64,000 nt of DNA from Pelobates cultripes (Eukaryota; Chordata; Amphibia; Anura; Pelobatidae). The stretch lies in contig OW240921.1 of the NCBI GenBank assembly GCA_933207985.1, positions 102,056,274 to 102,120,273 of the forward strand. The letters are read 5' to 3'. This document shows, piece after piece, positions 32,320 to 44,498 of this stretch. The notes under the pieces were generated by a model. It was not told the origin of the DNA. It ran no database searches and was given only the letters and a program-made list of their open reading frames with translations. The position numbers were made by a program, and so were the translations under genes. Each line of letters opens with the position of its first letter. The stretch's first letter is position 1.

Positions 32320-34487
32320 GATTATTAAATAGTCTCCATTCACAACACATGGCTGGGGCCTGGGTTTGCAGTGTGATATCACACTTGTAACTATATTAAG
32401 AGCCCCCATCTGCTGCATATGAGTGGGCCATATGCAGGAAGTTTAGGGTCCCCATTATCCAGTTTTAGAGTCACAACCTATATGTGGGGCTGGAAGGGTA
32501 TATATTGTAGCATATTCCCCATGTTTTTTTGTTTTTTTTTAAACTGACTTGCTGGCCTTGAGTGAACAGTTCACCCCCCCATTATTACATTTACACACCT
32601 ATCCTGTCTAGCAACATGTTAGCAATAGCTGTCCATTTGCTTTTTACTAGACAGGACCCTACCTATGACATTGAGAGTGGAAAAAAACTTGTTTTTTTTT
32701 TTTGTTTTTTTTATATTTTGGAAATCTGATCTCTAATTTAAGTTTCATAAAGGCCAAACTTGATAAATGCAAGTCCTTTGTCAGCCTATATATAATCGTA
32801 ACTATGTGATATTAAAGGGAAACTATAATGCTAGGAAAATACAATAGTACATACAAACACACAGTGGGTGGAGCTAATGTATACCTTAAAATCACTGGTA
32901 AAGAGCAGATGAAAATCTATAATATAATAGTAAATAATATAGTGCAGATTATTTCTTAAAATATATAATGAAGTATCCAAATAAAAATTTTTCACTCATA
33001 AGGAGAGAGCCAAAGAAATCACTTGGCTCTAGTGTGTAGCATCTTTGGATCCTAACGGGGATCCACAGGCCTCTTTCTTATCTTTAGGGAGCTTAGATTA
33101 GGTTGGAAGTTAGATAGTTTCCATAATAATATGTTCCTTGTCCTAAAGTTTTGTTTTGTGTACATTGTTCTGTTTGATCTAAAAAGTTTTTTGGACAGTA
33201 GCAGGATTGACATGTAGATGCTCTATTTGTTGGCTACATGATCGAAAAGTTGCTTATTCTGTTTGCACCGCTTTGAAAATTTCCGCTTTTCCCACAGTCT
33301 GTTCTTTTCTTTCTGACGTCTTCTTTGCCAACGTTCCTTTTCATTTGCAAATGTTTACCTTTTTATTTATATTATCAAAGGAGACAGTCTATGTAATGTT
33401 TAAAATATATAGTACTAAGGAGTTACTAAGGAGTTACGTATTTTGCTAATTTTCACTTAATGGCTAAAAAGCTGGATAAAGTAAAGCAGGCAGATCCTTT
33501 TGATGCCTATTTTCCTAAATGTGTGTGCCTCATAAGAGCAAAATGTATAATTTTCTTCCTCTTTGGTTCTTTATAAAAGTGAGCCAAACCCAATATAAAC
33601 CATACAATATATAGACTATATCTTAAACCACTGTTCCATATTTGTATTCACAGGTGAACTTCAATTATTTAGGGATGTCACAGAAAATTTGAGCCAGAGG
33701 ACTGGGACAAGTTATCCCCTTATATCACACACCTACTGAGCAAGATAGATGCCTTCCTTGAGAGCCAAGATATGCATACATACATATGTAGCAGCACTGA
33801 TCAGGAGATTGAAGAATCGGCTGAAAGGTTCCCTGCTTGAATAAATTAATAATTCTCCTGAGCTGATCCCAGCTTTCCTGTGTTATTCTGGCTGAGATCA
33901 GTGAAAAATCATCTATCATGGAGTAGATGTCAATTAGGTCAGGTGTAACACAGTGAGAGTTATGTTAATCCCTTTCTACTTCATGCTGATATGATCAAAG
34001 GAAATTACTTTTTGGTATAACAATCCTTATTTGGGGTTCTGTTGTGCTGCCCTAGATTAGATGCAGGGCACTAGGGAGCTGACCCCTGCCAACACACCGC
34101 AAGTACATTATGAGGTACTCTTGCACTGTGCTGAGGAAACTCAGACCATGCAGAGAGTGCTAGGAGTGGCATACCGTCCTCCCATCCTGACTGCATACCT
34201 CCCAAAGTTGGAATGCATGAATTAACCAGTTGGCAGAGGAATAATAGATGTTAATATTTTCTATGGTACCCGTTTTAATTAAGTAGCAATAATAATACCT
34301 GATACCCTGAGTTTGATAAGTTTAATACATTTAGAGAGAGAGAGAGAGAGACAAAGAAAACAGTAGATTGTGGTACAGTGTCTTTTTTTCTATAAATAAT
34401 TAATCTGTCATCAAATAAAAAATATGCCCTATTAAACTAATAATAGGGCCTTCTGTTTGAGTTACCTTATGTGCTATAGCAGGCTCA
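32320..34487. other. No gene; short MITE end and simple repeats
   Basis: TTAA at 32812-32815 followed by AGGGAAACTATAATGC is a MITE-type left end without a partner. T-rich runs lie at 32522-32540 and 32691-32712, and a (GA)n run at about 34333-34350. Open frames (33207-33449 and others) have no motifs. Parts may be unique DNA. Confidence 0.45.
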
Positions 34488-34845
34488 TTTTTTTTGTTTT
34501 AAAAATATATTTATTAGGAAAGAGAGACAAGGACAATGAATGATGTACATTATGTAGTACGGATACAATGTTTACATATATTAAGCAAGAAATGGGGAAA
34601 TAACCATTGTATAATATAAATGAAGTATATATATACACAACCCTCCCCCCGCCCCCCCAGCCTCCTATACTTACCTATCATGGAAATTGGGTTTAGGGGG
34701 ACTGCCTAAAAAACCCAGTCCGGCCCAACATTGCAAATTAGGTTATTGAGGTTATTGGCAGTCTTCCAAAGCTGTAATAAAGTTTAAAAAAAACAAAGTT
34801 TTTAAACAGTTTAGTAATAAAATAGGAAAATAAACTTGATCATAT

Positions 34846-34886
<41 letters not shown>

Positions 34887-34905
34887 AAAAAAATGAAAAT
34901 CTGTC
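34488..34905 (-). repeat. T-rich start, possible minus-strand retroelement 3' end; (GT)n
   Basis: A TTTTTTTTGTTTT run at 34489-34501 followed by AAAATATATTTATTAGGAAA resembles the poly(A) end of a LINE inserted on the minus strand. No target-site duplication was found. A (GT)n microsatellite at 34851-34875 closes the stretch. No coding motif remains. Confidence 0.35.
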
Positions 34906-35871
34906 ACTCTACCTTAACATGGTGATAGTCAAAGAGGACCAAGGTGCTGCACAGCGTGGGTATGTACAATGAAGAAATGTGAGCACTCAATGGATTTTGT
35001 TCAATCAAAGATTTGTGTTGTGAATAAAGGATAAGCGTTTTGACCCATAGGTCTTTATCAAAATATGTATACCAGTAAATGCAGTGTTTATATAGGAAGT
35101 AAAATGATGACTTACCAAGTGCAGGTGTTACTACAGTGCTCAGACGCTGTGGAGAGGCTACACGAGCGGGAGGACATGAACGTGATGACGTGATGACGTG
35201 ACCGCTATTACAGGGTGAGGCTGTGAGGATCACGTTCCCTAACCGTGGTGACACTTGGAAGATGAAATATGAAATGAGTGCACAGAAGTGCTCATGTTGT
35301 GCATTGACAAAGTAGGAGGAAATAGATAATAAAGTTGATAATGGAGATGATCTAGATCCCGGGTTCTCTTTTGTAAAAAATGTGTAAGACCAAAAAAATA
35401 GAGCACCAATAAGTCTAAGAGAAAGAGGTGAGACTGAGTGACAGAGTGAGATGAATAGACAGAAGGAGATGAATAGAAGAGATGTGTGAAGCCAAGAAAA
35501 TATGAAGCATAAGAAAAAAAGAAAAATGGGCAGTGTGTAGACCAAAATATTGAAACACAGATGAAGCCCGAAATGCGTGTGGAGTAAATACCAAATAAAT
35601 ATGAAAAGTGGATGAAAGACCGAGAGGGTGAGTAGAATGATGTCATGACAAATACTCAAAGCCAAGTGAACATAACAAGAATGTGAGAAATAAAAATAGT
35701 GACACAGAGAATAATAAATGGTCTATACATATACATCTAGATAACATCAACCATGTCATAAGGAAAAAGAGATTGCAGAGACAATCATTAGTCAATACGT
35801 AAAAAGAAGATATAATAAAAAATGTATATATATATATATATATACTACATGAGTATAATATTATTATTATT
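34906..35871 (-). repeat. Unclassified repeat with hammerhead-like motif
   Basis: The minus strand at 35063-35035 reads TTTTGATAAAGACC, TATG, GGTCAAAACGC. That is the layout 'UGAUAAA - short stem - GAAAC-like' seen in degenerate hammerhead ribozymes of Penelope elements. The following purine-rich plus strand (35260-35660) yields a 253-codon hydrophobic frame on the minus strand that starts with TTG and is F/L/S-rich. I regard it as an artefact of purine bias. The element type is unresolved. Confidence 0.4.
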
Positions 35872-35935
35872 TTATTATTTATATAGCGCCATCCGATTCC
35901 GTAGCACTGTACAATATTCATAGGTTTCTAACATT
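35872..35935. repeat. Short interspersed repeat motif (ATATAGCGCC type)
   Basis: TATTATTTATATAGCGCC followed by GTAGCACTGTACAAT is a sequence I associate with a vertebrate interspersed repeat end (TATATAGCGCC...GCGCTGTACA). Only the motif is preserved. Confidence 0.45.
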
Positions 35936-36454
35936 AGCCAAAATAGGTATAATATATCAACTGAACCAGAGAAAAGAAAAAACTGGTCAAATGACAAAAG
36001 CTATATCTATATAATGAAAACATAATAACATGTTGTAGACCTGAACAGGTATCAATCAAAAGAAAGAATCAAAAAAATTAAAAAAAAAATGCAACAAAAA
36101 AAAGAGAAAAAAGGAAGAAAATATTCTATATCATCTCTTTTTCCCATAAACTTGTAAAATATGGGCGATTTCCCCCCGTCTGTTCCCCCAGTAATTTATA
36201 TAATTTAGATAATAAATGTGGTATACATTTCTTCTTCTCACATAATAACACAAAACTAGGAAAATGATTTTACTTCCTAAGTGACTGGTAAAAATGCTGC
36301 AATTGTAAATAAGCAAAGGGTGTCCTCCCACTTTGATAAAACAAACTATCCATTGATAGTAGATCACCCAAGATTATACTTATAATTTGACTCAATTTAA
36401 CATACTTTCCCTACCTTAACAATCATATTTAAAATTAGAAAAGTAGGGTATATA
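35936..36454. other. No recognised feature
   Basis: A-rich sequence with several A6-A10 runs (36060-36120), perhaps old retroelement tails. It may include the 3' UTR of the L1 remnant that follows. Confidence 0.4.
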
Positions 36455-37289
36455 TTAGGATGTTTTTTTCAATTTTAATTGTTTCATTGGGTTTTCAATC
36501 CACGCAACAATGTTATTTGGAATTTCAAAGAACTCTTTCTCTTTAGATATGCAACTTTTCTCTTTACATTGAGACCAATCTAAAATACGCATTAAGTGAG
36601 ATGGTTGATAGTATTGACATATATCTGGGACACCAAGTCCTCCACTACTCTTAGGCCTCACTAAATAATTATAAGCAAGACAAGGAGATTTCTTTCCCCA
36701 AATATATCTAATTATCAACTGTTTAACCCATTTAAAGAATGACTTTGGAATCAAAATTGAGATTTGCTTGGAACAGCAAAAGTACTCTTGGAAGGATATT
36801 TTTTGATATCACTGAAATTCTCCCCATCCATTATATGTAGGAACAGCCAATTTTTTTAAATTTGAATCAGTTCTTTTAATTAATATAATATAATTGACAA
36901 CAAATAAATCTTTAATATTGGGAGGTATCATAACACCTAGATATTTAATTGACAGAAAAAAACAAAGAGAGTCAGCGCTAATAAATCCTAAGGATAAAAA
37001 GGCAGCAATCCCAAACAAGGACTCCCTCACGTGCCCTTGAGAGTAATGAAGAGATAGCAAGCAACAAAGGATGGGGCTGTGCCAAAATAAAAAAAAGTAA
37101 ATAAATAAAGTCCTAGCTTGGATAAGTCCCTGTGTGTACAGAGTCCAGGAGTGTGTAGCTGAAATCCGGTGTTGGTCTCTGAGGCCGCGGAGTTCCGCTT
37201 CTTGCAGTGGTCAAATATATAGGAGAAGGCGATAAGTTTAGAGGAAAGCAAAGCGGTAGACAAACACAAAAGAGAGAGACTAGAAAGAG

Positions 37290-39977
37290 TCCAAAAATGA
37301 AAAAGATTGTGGCATTTTTAACCTATCTCACACAGTTTTAACTGCAGCTCAAATTTCTGTTTTAAACAATGGTCTAAAATTTGCCCCTACACACTTTTTT
37401 TAACAAAAGAAATCCTCAAGTTGGCTCACCCACTCCCCCACTCCATTTCACAAACAGAGACCACAATCATTAATGTAAACCTAAAAGAAAAATCTAAGTT
37501 TTACCCCTCCCATTGCAAATCTGCCCTGCTTATTATGTTTGAGAAGCTTATACTACCTATCACAGACTGAAAGATTAGCCATAAAACTATTACAAGATGA
37601 TAAGAGCATAGTGATCAAACCGGTAGACAAAGGGGGAGGTCTGGTTATACTTTCTAGCATTATGTATATTGAAGAGGCCAACAGACAATTAAATCATCCT
37701 CAAGAATAAGAAAAGCTACTATCAGACCCTACCCCACGTATGCAGAAAGTTTTTTTCCACATTTTTAAAAAAAGTGCAGATTTAAATATTTTAAATATGC
37801 ATGAAATCAATTTTTTAAATATTCAATACCCGAAAATCCCGGTAATATATTTTCTACCTAAAATTCACAAGAACATAACTAACCCACCAGGAAGCTACAG
37901 TGCCGAAAATTGTGTACCATTGACACTGACTGCGGGTATCATTATTCTTCTATGAGCATCTGATGGGATATTGGCCTTCAATGTGAATATGGAAGCTAGG
38001 TTTTATTGGAAGAAATAAAGTTTGTTTCATTTTTACTGAGCTGGCATCCTGCTGCTTTCACTGCCATTGAGTCCTAGGCTGTGGACTACAAGCTGGATAT
38101 GTTAGAGCAGACTTCCACTGCTCCTTCCTTGTGAGTTTCATTCCCATTACCTTGATCCTTCCATCCAGTTTTATACTGTATTACACTATGTTCTTTTTTT
38201 GTTCTTTTCATATGTACCATATCATCAACCCATTTGGAGTATCTAAGTGATATTTTATGCTGTAAGTTACTTTTATACTATTTCTCTCACAGCACTTTAT
38301 TTGCAATTTTGCACATATTGCATATTTCACAAGAGTTTGTTTTTGTATATTTATGTGACACTTTGCACTGTAAACTAATATTTGAAAGGTATAGCACACC
38401 TTGTTTTAGTATTTGAACCCACCAGGAAGGCCAATTGTATCAGATATTGGCTCACTTTTATGCAATCTATAATACATAGATACCCTCCTTCAACCCTCTG
38501 TCAAACTTATGAGGTCTTATCTGAAAGACTCCATGTCTCTTTTAGGATTTTTAAACAATTTTATATGGAAACCTAATTTTATTCTAGTTACCTGCGATGT
38601 TCAGTCCCTAAATACAATAATCCCACATGACATAGGCTGCAAAGCAGAAGAGAATATTTTAAAACACAGAAACAAAATCCCAGACATCCAAGTTGAATTT
38701 AACATTGAAGGCATAAACATAATTTTAAAAAACATCTATTTATTCACAAAAGAGAGGCATTGCCATGGGGACCAGGTTTCCCCCAGCTATGCCATCCTCT
38801 TCATGGCAGATTGGGAATCCACTGCCATTTGGGGGGAACATGCCTGGCAGGCAAACCTAGTCACATATTTTAGATATATCGATGACCTTTTCTTTATATG
38901 GGATGGCCCTGAGGATTCACTTAACTCATTTATTGGTTATCTTAACACTAATGACAGAGGAATTATTTTAACTTGTGAATATAGTAAAACCAGTATCAAC
39001 TTTTTAAGAAATATTTATTAAAGATGGTATTTTAAACACTAAAACTTTTTTCAAAAAGGTATGCACAAACACAGCCATTGATTGGTCGAGTTGCAAATAC
39101 AAGCCATGACTGGAAAGTGCACCAAAGAGTCAATTTTTAAGATTAAGAAGAAATTGTTCCCAGATAGAAGATTTTAACCAACAAGCAGATTAAAAAAAAA
39201 CAAATATACTGAGAAAAACTACCCGTTAGCTAATTTAAACAAAACAATAGATGCCATTAAAACAAAAGAAAGAATAGAACTTTTAACTTACAAAAAGAAA
39301 ACCCATGATGACCACCGTACTCTTACCATTATTTTCGGTTTTAACAATGAAAGCAATCATATTGAAAAAATAATAAACAAACACTGGCAACTGCTCAAAC
39401 AAGATGATATTCTAAAATAAATCATACCAGAAAGACCTAACATTGTATTCAGAGGAGCTCCCAGTTTTAAATCTATTTTAACCTCTAGTTTTAATAAGGA
39501 AAATGCCATAAATCCCAATCTCATTTCCTGTCCGACACCAAAGGGTTTTTTAAATGTAAACGGTGCAAAGTATGCAAAAGTACAGATCAATCTACAAAAT
39601 CTAAGACCCCACAGTTCAAATCCAACAGAACAAATAAAATATATAATATCAAAGACTTCATCACTTGCACTACAAAAAATATAATTTACCTCCTAGAATG
39701 CCGGTGTGGCCTCCAAAACCTGGGCATGACCACAAGGAGCCTCAAAGTAAGATTGGGCAAACACTGTTGCAACATCACCAATGGATACCCAAACCACTCA
39801 ATATCCAAACATTTTACCAATCACAATAAAGATCCAGGGCAATTAAAATGTATTGGCATAAAAATATGCACAACCCTATGGAGAGGAGGGAAATGTGAAA
39901 CTAAATGGGTTTTTAACTTGAAAACACTAATCCCCAATGGTTTAAATACAGACTTTTATTTATTTATTTTTATATGA
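37290..39977 (+). pseudogene. PLE reverse transcriptase-GIY-YIG polyprotein, broken
   Basis: The N-terminal part reads SIVIKPVDKGGGLVI (about 37605-37650), then VIYFLPKIHKNITNPPG up to 37894. After the insertion it resumes with RPIVSDIGSLL (38427), FILVTCDVQSLNTIIPHDIG (about 38578) and the catalytic TYFRYIDDLFFIWDG (about 38868), ending INFLRN near 39010. The linker contains CPTPKGFFKCKRCKVCK (about 39530). The C-terminus has IYLLECRCGLQNLGMTTR, SLKVRLGKH, FTNHNKDPGQLKCIGI and LIPNGLN, which is the GIY-YIG nuclease with YIG altered to NLG. At least four stops or frameshifts occur. PLE polyproteins use the telomerase-related RT and the nuclease for integration. Confidence 0.84.
37895..38415. 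mobile_element. 521-bp insertion inside the PLE, unclassified
   Basis: AACCCACCAGGAAG occurs at 37881-37894 and again at 38416-38429, and removing the insert joins NPPG to RPIV in one RT frame. The insert starts CTACAGTGCCGAAAATTG and ends TTTTAGTATTTG, has no poly(A) and no ORF, and contains a GAAATAAAGTTTG phrase near 38025. A 14-bp target-site duplication fits a retroelement (SINE, LINE or PLE terminal fragment). I do not recognise the family. Confidence 0.7.
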
Positions 39978-40840
39978 AGTTTCAATTTATCAATTACATT
40001 TCTTATATATGTCCCTCCCTTCACGTTTACCATTATGTTGTAATTATTTTATTATTTTACATATATGATCTGCTTTTATATGCATACTATCAGTATTTAT
40101 AGTATTGCAATATGTTTTCATTTTTTTATGTTCTTATGTACCTATTGTTACTAAGTCACCTTTTACCCTTATTTACCTATATGTTTAATTTAAGAGCTAT
40201 ATTGTTAACAGCTAGATCTGTCATTTATTTTATTTTATTTAGTTGTATTTTCCACCTCCTAACCAAATCCTTTTACACTACATGTATTTTTATAATGTTA
40301 AGCTCTCTAACCACCTTTTATTTTACAATGTATGCTAATTATTTATTATGCAATCGGCCTTCCACACACACTATGGTTACCACTTGGCTCTACAAACCAA
40401 TTCCCCACCCAAGATGGCCGCCGCGACCATCCATTACCCATCCATTACCCATTCATTCTATCCTGACTGCACTTTAACAGCCCTATCAGCAGAATCACGG
40501 CCACTCCCCTTCCTAGTGCCACTACCATGGCTGGCTTTCCTGTCGGCTGATGCTATTACCGACATGTAGTTTACCTAAACACTACAGCCCCCATAAATCA
40601 TAGCGGCCAGAAATGATGACGTTCCTATGATGCTCGTCACTTGTCTTGGCAGATAATGCAGAGAATACTCTTATAAACACTCATTTTTATATCAAACCTA
40701 TATATTTAGACCCCTACATGTTAAATCTAAGTATATTTTAAAGGAATACGCTGTTATTTATTTGTAATCACATTTTGCTCTGTGATTGGATAGGGCGATT
40801 TTGGCACCAATTGTAATTTGTTTTATGCCTATATATACCT

Positions 40841-40938
40841 CAACAAGCCAGGTTGAATGTTTTTATTCCATTGATAAAGCCTCAACAAGCCAGGTTGAAT
40901 GTTTTTATTCCATTGATAAAGCCTATATGGTGAAACAC
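40841..40938 (+). ncRNA. Degenerate hammerhead ribozyme-like motif in PLE 3' region, with tandem duplication
   Basis: CATTGATAAAGCC, TATAT, GGTGAAACAC (about 40910-40938) follows the pattern CUGAUGA-stem II-GAAA of the hammerhead core, with substitutions. PLEs are known to carry hammerhead motifs. Just upstream a unit of about 43 bp containing CTCAACAAGCCAGG and TTGATAAAG is present twice in tandem (about 40841-40922). Catalytic competence is doubtful because the first core box departs from consensus. Confidence 0.4.
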
Positions 40939-42284
40939 ATTTGGATATATTGTACTGCTTTTTTTTTCTGTTAATAAACAGATTTTGGTCCTTTCACTTT
41001 TTTGTACCATCATCTTTTATTTAACTTTTATTTTTTATCTTTTTTACAACCAGTCATTTATTTTTACTTTTCTTCATTACTCCAAAGAGTCCCAGGTGGG
41101 GATTATACCACATATGCTGTTGTCATAGAACAGTTAGTCTGCTCTATACTTTGTGAGTATATTTTATTATATTTTATATACCAGTGATATTTTATTGAGA
41201 GCACTATTGCTGTTTTTATTTCCTTCCGGGCTCCTGATATTACCATCTTTAAGAACACTCATCATATATCCCATAGACGGGGATTGTACTGTTATATGCT
41301 AATCACACCAGAGCTGGCATAAGCTCTACCAAATGTGAGTGTTACTTCTATATTTTATTATTTTTTACCCACTGTGGAACATATTGCACCATTATTGTTT
41401 CCATTTTTATTATTTCCCCCTTGGGTCTCCGATACCACAACATACAAGAGAACACTCACTGCATATCCTATTAGTGGGGATTTTACCACTGTAAGCTATA
41501 CACATCAGAGCTCTGCAAGAAGCTGAACTCGCGGCCTCAGAGACCAGCACCGGATTTCAGCTCCACACTCCTGTACTCTGTACACACAGGGACTTATCCA
41601 AGCTCGGACTTTATTTATTTACTTTTTTGTATTTTTGCACAGCCCCATCATTTGTTGCTTGCTATCTCTAGATATTTAAGTGCCTAATGCACCTCTTTCA
41701 GTTGGTATTTTTCCAAAATTTCCTTTTTCTGTTCCAAACTTATATTCATACTTAGGACTTCACACTTAAAAGTATTTACTTTAAAATTTGAGAAGTAACT
41801 ATATACTTTCAATTCTCTAAATACAAAATACAATGATTTTAGGGGTTTTGTAATGGTTATCATAATATCATCAACATATGCTGCTATTTTCAACTGTTCC
41901 TTTTTGAAGCCTAATACCCTGTATCTTATTATTAATTTTTATTGCGTTTAAAAATGGTTCCAGGGTCAAGATAAATAGCAATGGGGACAGTGGGCACCCT
42001 TGCATTGTCCCATTGATCATATTGAACTGATCCAAGATTATTCCATTAACCCTGACTCTGGCCATTGGTGAATTATATATATTCTTAATCCAACATAAAA
42101 AATGTTCCCCTACCTCTAGTTTTTTTAAGACCTCATACATAAATGAAAAACTGACCCTGTCAAATGCTATTTCAACATCTACCCCTAATAGAATTGCTGG
42201 AATTTTTTTTTTTTTTTGCACATAGGTCATAATATTTATAATTTTTATAATTGCCTTTTCTATATCTTTTGAAGTAATTGAAGA

Positions 42285-44498
42285 TTATGCTAGCGTTAGT
42301 GTATTAATAATCTTAATTTTAGTAATGACTGGAGGCGAGTATTTTGCATTAAACTCTCTTTACTAACTCCACATAGCAGTAAAGAAAAGTGAAAACAATA
42401 ACCAATCAAATGCAATAGGAAGTATAGTATTCACAGTGATGAGGCCCCTCCCCTTCTTTCGGAAGCGACATCATAAATGGATAAAAGTTCTAAAGTCAAA
42501 ACTTCCTGTAACATGCACCAACGGGTGACTCTCCAATTAGCAAAACCTCATGGGATGAAGGCTGATCCAAAAGTGTCCATCCTGAGAACGAACTTTAACA
42601 TCACGAATTTACACTGAAAAGAGAATGTGAAATAGGTTAGGCACCGGTCTTTAAACTGGTTGAAGTAATGTTAATAAACCAACACTAAATTGCAGTAGCT
42701 GTCTCTCTATAGACTAGCAATGGCTGACTACTAACAACAAGTAAATGTATAAGCGAACATAGTCAAAACATATCCCAAACCTAGGAGGAGCAAGCGATAT
42801 AGATATAAAGGTGAACCAAAACTGAAAGGTAAATATACTTACATGAATCCTTTTTTCCCTAGGGTGGGAAAGAAAGGGTGGGAAAATACTTGCCTCCTGT
42901 CATTACTAAAATTACGATTATAAGTACACTAATGCTAGCATAAATTTATAGAGGTGTTCAGGGGGTGTCCAGTCCCCTGAGCGTGGGTGTTGAATATTTC
43001 TTGGGTCGAAAAGACATTGGCCCGTGGGGTCCAGGATGGTTTCCTCTTCTTCTTGGACTGGTACTAGATCGTCTGTCAGTTGGATGTCATCCAGGAAATT
43101 GCCCTGTAAGAAGTCAGTACGAGATCCATTATCTGAGCCCCAGTCATCTTCCTGTGAATCAGAATCCATGGCTTGCCACTCGTCCAGCACAGCCATGGAT
43201 GGTGTGTGGTCTCCCTCCTCATCTGAGGAGTAGTGGTGTCATGGGGCAGGAGCAGATGGGACCGGCTTATGGCGTTTGGCTGGTGTCTTGCCCTTGCCAG
43301 TGTTGTCGTTCCCTTTTTTGCCCTTCCAGTGGCATTTAGTAGGCCGGGTGTCAGTTTGTGTGCGTGATTCTGAAGCCTCAGAGTCATAGTCCTGGTGTTG
43401 GACTTTTGCGGGTTTCTTGTTCTAGTCGGCTGACGCCGTCATAACCCTGGAGAGTGCCTTCTCCATTGATGCGGCAATAGCCTCATTAATCATAGCTTGG
43501 AAGTCCGCAGGGTTCTGGAATGCTTCCATAGTTGAGTAGAACTGATACCACAACCACAACATAGTAAAACTGGCACAGGGCGCAGGCTGGGCTAGGGGTC
43601 ATTCTGTAGTGTAATTACTATACAGTGATGATACCAGCAGTAGCCATATAACCCAGCAGGGTGTATAATAATAGTACCAGCAGTACTAAGTCACTCCTCA
43701 AAAGCAGCAATAATATCAGGGGCCTCACCCCAAATGCACAGGGCAGTAAGCCCTATAGTGCAAGCTACAGACCCACTGACGGTCTCACTGACCTTATGAC
43801 CCCTGCCTGTGAAGGAGATGCCTGTGGATATGATGGTGTGACCGGATAGCTGAAAAGCAAAGCGCCGTCTGAACGGAGATCATGGTGCTCCTAAAATGGC
43901 GGCTGCAGATCTCGCGAGATGCGAGATCCAAAATGGCCGCCGTTGGTTCTGGAAAAAAATACCCGCCGGCTATTATGAGTGCGAGTGTGAAGCTGCAAGA
44001 TAAGGGACGGGCGGTGGGGGTGAACGTTACCCCTAGTAACAGAAAATAGAACGATCCGTCGGCTGAGACCGGTGGATCAATTGGAAAACCGCCGCAGTAA
44101 AAAACACACAAACGGCAAGTGATAGAAACAGAAGAGCCCCAGAGAGGAGGGGTAGAGAGAAAAGTGCAGGAAAAGGGAACCCTGGGGAATAAAGTAAATG
44201 ACATAGTAATGAAAAGACAAACCCCTACAGGATAATAGAAGGGGAATATAAACAGTAACAATAAATGGAAATATATACTAAATTAGCGTAAATAGCAATA
44301 TAAATAGCAAGATAATGGGGAAGATTCCAAAACTCTGACCTGTCTGCTGATGGAGCAGTAAAGAAAGAGAGGGAGGGGCCTCATTACTGTGAATACTATA
44401 CTTCCTATTGTATTTGATTGGTTATTGTTTTCACTTTTCTTTACTGCTATGTGGAGTTAGTAAAGAGAGTTTAATGCAAAATAGGAAGCCTCCTGTCA
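42285..44498 (-). mobile_element. DIRS-type retrotransposon, internally deleted
   Basis: Inverted terminal repeats of about 128 bp lie at 42326-42453 and 44371-44498 (shared blocks GCATTAAACTCTCTTTAC and GGAAGTATAGTATTCACAGT). The left outer end (42285-42345) is present again, inverted, at 42882-42942, with TTATGCTAGC matching GCTAGCATAA. This is the position and logic of the DIRS internal complementary region, next to the 3' repeat in element orientation. Only a gag fragment is left between them. RT-RNase H, methyltransferase and recombinase are deleted. No target-site duplication is expected for DIRS. Confidence 0.72.
42918..43529 (-). pseudogene. DIRS-type gag N-terminal part with two stops
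   Basis: From ATG at 43529 the frame reads MEAFQNPADFQAMINEAI and MEKALSRVMTASAD, then a TAG, a basic Lys-rich segment (KCHWKGKKGND), a TGA near 43242, and MAVLDEWQAMDSDSQ through LFDPRNIQHPRSGDW and TPPEHLYKFM. It ends at 42918 where gag meets the internal complementary region. The LFDP..I.HPRS..W phrase is a signature I associate with gag of vertebrate DIRS elements. The TGA probably replaces CGA. It is not functional. Confidence 0.65.

Larger units (their letters stand above)
36949..41667 (+). mobile_element. Penelope-like element (PLE) with inverted terminal repeats
   Basis: A 12-bp duplication CTAGATATTTAA flanks the element (36937-36948 and 41668-41679) and lies within L1 coding sequence. 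The terminal repeats are inverted: 37050-37207 against 41513-41667, about 155 bp, each containing AGAGATAGCAAGCAAC and AAATCCGGTG. About 100 bp extend beyond the left repeat. Inside are a PLE reverse transcriptase and a GIY-YIG endonuclease on the plus strand, an unrelated 521-bp insertion, and a hammerhead-like motif near the 3' end. Inverted pseudo-LTRs and the RT-GIY-YIG order are known for Penelope elements. Stops show it is no longer autonomous. Confidence 0.85.

Noticed and set aside
34904..35665. 253-codon hydrophobic open frame on the minus strand
   Set aside because: It starts at TTG and is rich in Phe, Leu and Ser because the plus strand is purine-rich. There is no domain, no supporting context, and overlapping frames are equally open.
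42918..43196. 92-codon acidic frame as a host gene exon
   Set aside because: It is the continuation of a gag reading with in-frame stops, inside an element with inverted terminal repeats and an internal complementary region.
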